Part shown: one piece after another, positions 6,487 to 10,266 of the stretch | Layout: each line of letters starts with the position of its first letter | Numbering within the stretch: the stretch's first letter is position 1 | Source: Bacteroidota bacterium | GTDB taxonomy: Bacteria > Bacteroidota > Bacteroidia > Flavobacteriales > Flavobacteriaceae | Assembly: GCA_023386255.1 (NCBI GenBank) | Contig: JAEWKB010000009.1 | Coordinates: 1-10,266, forward strand | Direction of reading: 5' to 3' | DNA length: 10,266 nucleotides | Notes under the pieces: model-generated | What the model was told of the DNA's origin: nothing | What the model saw: only the letters and a program-made list of their open reading frames with translations | Database searches by the model: none | Translations under genes and position numbers: made by a program

Positions 6487-7452
6487 TTAGCAATTTTGAT
6501 AATTAATCATCCAGCTTATTCCAAATTTATCTTTAAACTCGGCAAAGTATGCCCCAAAGAACATATCAGCAAGTGGCATAGATATACTGCCACCTTCTGA
6601 AAGCTCATCAAACAATCTTTTAGCCTCGGTTCTTGTTTCGGGTTCTAGACAGATGTGCATATTATTTCCGGACGTTAATGTAAAACCCATTTCTTGAGGG
6701 GCATCTGTTGCCATAAGAATATGTCCTCCTAAAATAGGTAACTCCGCATGTAAAACCATTTTTTTAATTTCTTCTGCAACAGGCGGTTGTCCGGCGTCTG
6801 CTGGGATGTCTTCAAAGCGGTTGATACCATTGATAAATTCTGTCTTAAAAACTGATTTATAAAAATTGAGGGCTTCTTCCGTTTGCCCCGCAAAATTCAG
6901 ATAAGTTGTAATTCTGGCTTTGTTAGTTGACTTATTTTCTTTTCTCAATTGAAACCTGGCTTTAAGATATTGGTCAAGATTTTCAAGTGCCATTGTAAAG
7001 CCTTGTTCAAAGCCCATTTCAATAACTTTTTCTAAATCTGATAGCTTCTCGTAAGTGGCCGTAATGTTAACCATCGTTTTATCATCAGCCTCTGTAAATA
7101 CATTTATCCAATTTGTTCTTGGCATATTTGTATTTACATAGCCATTTTCATCGCAAAAAGCATCAAAACCTGCAAACATTTCATGTTCTATTATTTTGTA
7201 ATAATCATTTTTACACCAATGTTTTTCATTTTCAGGACTCACCATAGCATATAACCACATACCACCCTCTCTAAAATCCATTGATTTGGTTTCAGTACGA
7301 TAAGGTTTAGGTGCCCACCACTGGTCAAGAATCTCTGGATTAGTCCAAGCCTCCCAAACCAATGGTAAATTAGCATCAAATTCACGTTTTATGTTAACTG
7401 TATTTGTTTTTTTATTTACAATAAAGTCAAATTTTAATAAGCTATTCATCAT
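6487..7452 (-). CDS. SRPBCC (AHSA1-type) and VOC (PhnB-like) fusion protein
   Basis: A 321-residue protein with two domains usually encoded by separate genes. Residues ~18-165 are an SRPBCC/AHSA1-type helix-grip domain: '[20 protein letters not shown]', '[11 protein letters not shown]' and the closing long helix '[18 protein letters not shown]'. A charged linker ('[11 protein letters not shown]', ~170-180) leads to a PhnB-like VOC domain (181-321): '[20 protein letters not shown]', '[19 protein letters not shown]', '[20 protein letters not shown]' and '[17 protein letters not shown]'. Both domains bind small hydrophobic or reactive ligands; no reaction can be named. It is the last gene of the operon, and its ATG overlaps the ArsR stop by four bases (7449-7452). 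ArsR plus SRPBCC pairs are common in Bacteroidota; the fused VOC domain is the unusual part. The reading frame crosses the boundary cleanly. Low GC resembles its operon partners rather than the plus-strand genes upstream. Confidence 0.88.
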   Translation of the reverse strand: MMNSLLKFDFIVNKKTNTVNIKREFDANLPLVWEAWTNPEILDQWWAPKPYRTETKSMDFREGGMWLYAMVSPENEKHWCKNDYYKIIEHEMFAGFDAFCDENGYVNTNMPRTNWINVFTEADDKTMVNITATYEKLSDLEKVIEMGFEQGFTMALENLDQYLKARFQLRKENKSTNKARITTYLNFAGQTEEALNFYKSVFKTEFINGINRFEDIPADAGQPPVAEEIKKMVLHAELPILGGHILMATDAPQEMGFTLTSGNNMHICLEPETRTEAKRLFDELSEGGSISMPLADMFFGAYFAEFKDKFGISWMINYQNC

Positions 7453-7766
7453 CTTTTATTTTTAATTGTTGATAATAAATCATCAAGTTGTTTAAATTTA
7501 CTTTCCCAAATTCTTCTGAATTGTTCTAACCATTTGTCAATTTCTTTCATTTTATCAATTTCAAGTGAGTAGTAAATTTCTCTACCTTTATGTTCCTGTC
7601 TTAAAAGCTCACACTCTGTTAAGATCTTAAGATGTTTGGAAACAGCTTGTCTGGTAGTATCAAAGTGTTCGGCAATGGCATTTGGTGTCATTGCCTGTAA
7701 AGCAATTAAAGCTATAATTGCCCGTCTGGTAGGGTCCGCTATAGCCTGAAAAATATCTCTACGCAT
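7449..7766 (-). CDS. ArsR/SmtB-family HTH repressor
   Basis: A 105-residue winged-helix regulator of normal family length. '[20 protein letters not shown]' is the standard opening helix pair. The helix-turn-helix spans about 27-50 ('[20 protein letters not shown]'), and the wing is '[16 protein letters not shown]' (54-69). The ELCVCDL metal site of ArsR/SmtB sensors is absent and the protein has one cysteine (C52), so it is probably not a metal sensor but belongs to the SdpR-like branch often found beside SRPBCC genes. The TAA of the upstream reductase is one base from the ATG (TAAGATG), and the 3' end overlaps the SRPBCC-VOC gene. It likely represses its own operon through the palindromes upstream of 8334, which is inference. 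Confidence 0.92.
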   Translation of the reverse strand: MRRDIFQAIADPTRRAIIALIALQAMTPNAIAEHFDTTRQAVSKHLKILTECELLRQEHKGREIYYSLEIDKMKEIDKWLEQFRRIWESKFKQLDDLLSTIKNKR

Positions 7767-7767
7767 C

Positions 7768-8334
7768 TTATAAAGTTTTATAAACCATTAAAACCACCCC
7801 ACAATCAAAAGGCTTAGATAATACTAAATCCAATTTCTGAGATGTTTCCACATCCTGAAAAATTGGCAAACCTTTACCAAGTATAGCCGGATTTACGAAT
7901 ATATGTAGTTCATCAATTAATCTTTTTTTAATTAAAGAAGAAACAAACTTAGCACCACCATAAACGATGATGTCATGACCGGGTTGTTGTTTTAGCAGGT
8001 TAATTCTTTTAACAAAATCTCCATTTTCTATCTCGGTATAATCCCATTCACATTTTAATAAGGAACTGCTAAAAACGATTTTAGGCGTTTCTGAATATTT
8101 AATACCTGCTTCTTGTTCTGGATGATGCTCATCTTTTGCTACTGATGCCCAATGAGGTATAAAGCCCATAGCTAAATTTTTTCCGAGCAAAATCGTGTCT
8201 ACCGGTTTTGTAATCTCATCTACATATTCTTTAATATCATCAGTCCAATTGAATGTTATCCAATCCATTTCTCCATTAGGCCCTGAGATGAAACCATCAA
8301 TCGATGTTTGTACTTGTAACTTTAACTTTCTCAT
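7768..8334 (-). CDS. Dihydrofolate reductase / RibD-C family reductase
   Basis: A 188-residue protein of the DHFR-like RibD C-terminal family, predicted to bind NADPH; the substrate is unknown and it is not the housekeeping folA type. Family features: an opening strand '[20 protein letters not shown]' carrying 'SIDGFI', '[13 protein letters not shown]' (46-58), the glycine-rich cofactor patch '[20 protein letters not shown]' (121-140), then '[19 protein letters not shown]' (141-159). It is the first gene of the operon with ArsR and SRPBCC-VOC, spaced one base from ArsR. The start at 8334 gives the expected first strand and lies downstream of a good promoter. Members of this family commonly accompany ArsR and SRPBCC genes in Bacteroidota, without a known pathway. 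Confidence 0.9.
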   Translation of the reverse strand: MRKLKLQVQTSIDGFISGPNGEMDWITFNWTDDIKEYVDEITKPVDTILLGKNLAMGFIPHWASVAKDEHHPEQEAGIKYSETPKIVFSSSLLKCEWDYTEIENGDFVKRINLLKQQPGHDIIVYGGAKFVSSLIKKRLIDELHIFVNPAILGKGLPIFQDVETSQKLDLVLSKPFDCGVVLMVYKTL

Positions 8335-8363
8335 ACTTGTGAACTTTTTTTGTGAAACTAATT

Positions 8364-8385
8364 AGTTGCAAATATATATGCAACT
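8364..8385. promoter_or_regulatory. Candidate ArsR operator, inverted repeat over the -7 element
   Basis: AGTTGCA (8364-8370) and TGCAACT (8379-8385) are perfect inverted 7-base arms separated by AATATATA. A second, overlapping perfect palindrome, AACTAATTAGTT, covers 8356-8367. The dimeric ArsR protein encoded by the second gene of the operon is the obvious candidate binder. The repeat covers the -7 element, so binding would block transcription. Binding itself is inferred. Confidence 0.55.
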
Positions 8386-8399
8386 TTTCGGTTTCGCAA
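8369..8399 (-). promoter_or_regulatory. Promoter of the reductase-ArsR-SRPBCC/VOC operon
   Basis: On the minus strand a TTG (plus CAA at 8397-8399) is followed after 20 bases by TATATTTG (8376-8369), a full match to the Flavobacterium pattern TTG-N17-23-TAnnTTTG. Transcription would begin near 8362, leaving a leader of about 28 bases before the start at 8334. Confidence 0.65.
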
Positions 8400-8847
8400 A
8401 TTTTGTGATGTTTTTATTTATTGACCTTTATTTTTTTCTAGTAGGCTATGAATTTAGATTATTTTTGATACGCTATAATTTTCCGGCATCAATACAGTAT
8501 CTCTGATTTCGTCTACTTGTAATTGCTGTCTTTTATGTATTTTATCTTAGTCTTGCCGTAGTCATTAACCAGTGATACAATCTGCAATATCTTTTCCTGG
8601 TTTTTTGTTACAACAATTACATTGTGAATTATTTTCTACTTATTGCGTTCATTAAAGTTATCCGATTAAATTATAAATTTGCATCTCATTGTCAGCAGGT
8701 ATCCTTATGAATCGGACATAGATTGCTGCTATCTTTTTAACTTGGTAACTGATACGCCTGGCCAGGCTGCGGCCACGGCCCTAAGCCAACATACTGCAAT
8801 GTTATGGCACGACTATTTGACCAATATTATTACAACGGCTATATAAA
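8400..8847. other. Long spacer with no supported gene
   Basis: About 450 bases lie between the operon promoter and the Crp/Fnr start. I see no RNA gene or mobile-element end. Two unstarted open stretches look like possible gene debris. On the minus strand, 8513-8635 encodes 40 residues including 'KNQEKILQIVSLVNDYGKTK', with no ATG. On the plus strand, 8670-8846 is open, with TTG 8679 the only start, and includes 'LVTDTPGQAAATALSQHTAM'. The 8750-8810 part is clearly more GC-rich than its surroundings and holds a 12-base palindrome (8756-8767). A TAAATTTG at 8674-8681 could be a -7 element for the Crp/Fnr gene, giving a leader of about 160 bases, but no TTG is correctly spaced. Confidence 0.5.
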
Positions 8848-9408
8848 ATGAACTTTAATTTTCAATACTTAAACACAGCTATTAAGCTTGAAGATGAATT
8901 TATAGAACCTCTAAAATCTAAATTTAAGCGGAGGGAATTAAAGGAAGGAAAGCACCTGATAAAGAAAGGGCAAATTGTAGATAGTTACTTTTATATTGAA
9001 AGCGGTTTTTTGAGAAGTTATCACCTTAATGGAGATAAAGAGCACACATTGTGGATTGAGGCGCAGGGTGAATTTGTCATTGAGATTAAAAGTATTCGTT
9101 TGCAAGTACCTACTGACTTTAATATAGTCGCACTTGAACCGGTTGTCTATTACGTTATAAAAGCCACTGAATTTGACAGGTTATGCATTCAGTATCCTTT
9201 ACTACAGTCGTATATGCAGCGCCTTTGGGAGGTAAGGTTTATTACCGCCCGCGACGGATTGAGGGCATTCCAGACCTTGGATGCCAAAGGGAGGTATGAG
9301 TACTTGATACAGCACTTTCCTAATTTTGAAAAGCTACCCCTTCACCAACTGGCAAACATTTTAGGGATAACGCAATATTCTCTGAGTAGAATAAGGCGAA
9401 AAATATAA
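8848..9408 (+). CDS. Crp/Fnr-family transcriptional regulator
   Basis: A 186-residue cytosolic regulator. Residues ~20-110 form a cyclic-nucleotide-binding-like beta roll: 'ELKEGKHLIKKGQIVDSYFY', then 'IESGFLRSYHLNGDKEHTLW'. A dimerisation helix follows (~112-135), and the C-terminal winged helix-turn-helix is about 163-185 ('LPLHQLANILGITQYSLSRI'), ending 'RRKI'. Length and layout match the abundant short Bacteroidota Crp/Fnr group. The canonical cAMP phosphate-binding Arg-Ser pair and Fnr iron-sulfur cysteines are not visible (single C113), so the signal is unknown. ATG 8848 fits the usual short N-terminus. It may control the downstream cytochrome lipoprotein, 68 bases away in the same direction, but a weak hairpin lies between them. 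Confidence 0.9.
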   Translation: MNFNFQYLNTAIKLEDEFIEPLKSKFKRRELKEGKHLIKKGQIVDSYFYIESGFLRSYHLNGDKEHTLWIEAQGEFVIEIKSIRLQVPTDFNIVALEPVVYYVIKATEFDRLCIQYPLLQSYMQRLWEVRFITARDGLRAFQTLDAKGRYEYLIQHFPNFEKLPLHQLANILGITQYSLSRIRRKI

Positions 9409-9412
9409 TTTT

Positions 9413-9431
9413 TTGCCATTTGGCAATTTTT
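9413..9431 (+). terminator. Weak hairpin with T tract after the Crp/Fnr gene
   Basis: TTGCCA (9413-9418) and TGGCAA (9421-9426) are perfect inverted arms with a very tight centre, so the real loop is likely ATTT with a 5-bp stem. TTTTT follows. It begins five bases after the Crp/Fnr stop. The stem is short, so partial termination is more likely than full. Confidence 0.4.
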
Positions 9432-9476
9432 GCAGTGTGTATATTCTAGAATTTTACAACTGAAAATTCTCATATT

Positions 9477-10266
9477 ATGACACATTGTAGAAAACTGCAA
9501 CAAGCGCGATTCCTTTTGCTTGTTATATTAACGTTTGGCTTTCTGCTATTTACGGGCTGCCAAAGGGAGGACTATATCAGCTCGAATACGACTACCCTAG
9601 GTTTTCGAAAACTCAGTGAGTATAGGATTTTTGCAGGGAACCCTTCTGATCTTAGGCCAACAGCAGATTACAAGTTATACGAGCTTTCATCGGAACTTTT
9701 TAGTGATTATGCAGAAAAGCAACGGTTAATAAAATTACCTCCGGGAACAGTAATGGAAGCAACAGATGATAATCTTCTTGACTTTCCTGACGGTACTGTG
9801 ATTGTAAAAACTTTTTACTATTACAAAGATAAAAGGAATCCCCTGGCAGGTAAGAAGATAATCGAAACAAGGCTTCTCCTACTGACGGAAGGGCAATGGA
9901 CTGTGGGGACATATATCTGGAATGAGACACAAGATGAAGCTTATCTTGTCAGTTCCGGCTATAATACTATTGTCAACTGGCTCGATGATGAAGGTAAAGG
10001 AAAGGTAATTTCCTATCATGTTCCGAGTAATCTTGAGTGCAGGGCCTGTCATAGCTATAATAATTCTATAACACCAATAGGTCCTAAAGTCAGAAATCTC
10101 AATTTTGACGTGTACCGTGAAGGACATATGGTTAACCAACTGGCGCAGATGGGATATGATGGCCAGCTTCTTCCGATCAATCCTGAGGATTTTGGCACTA
10201 TGCCAAATTACCGCGACCCTCATGCCCTATAGAAAACAGGGCTCGCGCATACCTAGATATAAACTG
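9477..10266 (+). pseudogene. Heme-binding lipoprotein, SO2930-like diheme cytochrome c family, frameshifted and cut by window end
   Basis: A predicted exported lipoprotein. The basic N-terminus and hydrophobic stretch (12-25) lead to 'LLFTGC', with C28 as lipidation site. 'DYKLYELSSELFSDYAEKQR' and 'LIKLPPGTVMEATDDNLLDF' followed by 'PDGTVIVKTF' match the SO2930-type cytochrome family, as do 'TYIWNETQDEAYL' and 'SYHVPSNLECRACH', whose CRACH (188-192) is a c-type heme site. The frame stops at TAG 10230-10232 after 251 residues, short for this family (about 330-400). Another frame from 10232 reads 'ENRARAYLDIN' plus the first two bases of a Cys codon to the window end, the stretch that leads into the second heme motif in this family. 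One base lost at 10225-10232 explains this. The role is probably periplasmic electron transfer; partners lie outside the window. Confidence 0.8.

Noticed and set aside
8756..8767. Perfect palindrome GCCTGGCCAGGC
   Set aside because: Only 12 bases, single copy, no T tract and no nearby recombinase or insertion-sequence end; could be chance in a GC-rich patch.
1..10266. CRISPR arrays, tRNA/rRNA genes, transposases, integrases, toxin-antitoxin or defence genes
   Set aside because: No repeated spacers, no cloverleaf or rRNA signatures, and no such protein motifs were seen on either strand.

Overview
The window looks like chromosome of a Bacteroidota bacterium, most likely a Flavobacterium-type member of the Flavobacteriaceae. 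This rests on the protein families (DUF6671-type protein, two-domain Sua5, Bacteroidota-style Crp/Fnr and ArsR regulators), on TAnnTTTG promoter elements, and on gene starts without Shine-Dalgarno sequences.

Layout. At 2-265 is the C-terminal part of a GreA/GreB-family transcript cleavage factor. A LysR-type regulator (365-1285, minus) is divergent from an NADP-type isocitrate dehydrogenase with a Thermus-like C-terminal extension (1378-2811). After it comes a tightly overlapping plus-strand chain: a two-helix membrane miniprotein, an 85-residue unknown, a DUF6671-like zinc-ribbon protein, the tRNA t6A enzyme Sua5, and the two ends of a dihydroorotase-like amidohydrolase whose catalytic middle is missing. 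A SbtA-type sodium/bicarbonate symporter follows (5240-6196). On the minus strand, 6487-8334 is an AT-rich three-gene operon: DHFR/RibD-like reductase, ArsR repressor and an SRPBCC-VOC fusion. It has a good promoter, overlapping candidate operator palindromes and a terminator. A 513-base spacer with only ORF debris leads to a Crp/Fnr regulator (8848-9408). Last is a heme-binding lipoprotein (9477 to the window end) of the SO2930-like diheme cytochrome c family.

Three genes are damaged. Sua5 has one extra A in a four-A run at 4862-4865. The dihydroorotase-like gene is reduced to about 25 N-terminal and 41 C-terminal residues joined near 5100. The cytochrome lipoprotein loses frame at 10225-10232, with the family continuation readable in another frame to the window end. 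All three calls come from reading the sequence. Whether they are true mutations or sequencing and assembly errors cannot be decided here; the Sua5 lesion in particular sits in a normally essential gene.

Functional picture (inference). Isocitrate dehydrogenase releases CO2, and SbtA-type permeases import bicarbonate, but nothing in the sequence proves a link. The minus-strand operon looks like a self-regulated accessory cassette. No tRNA, rRNA, CRISPR array, insertion sequence or phage gene was seen. I see no clear undescribed multi-gene system; the best novelty candidates are the SRPBCC-VOC fusion, the overlapping chain of small unknown genes, and the gene-remnant scar.
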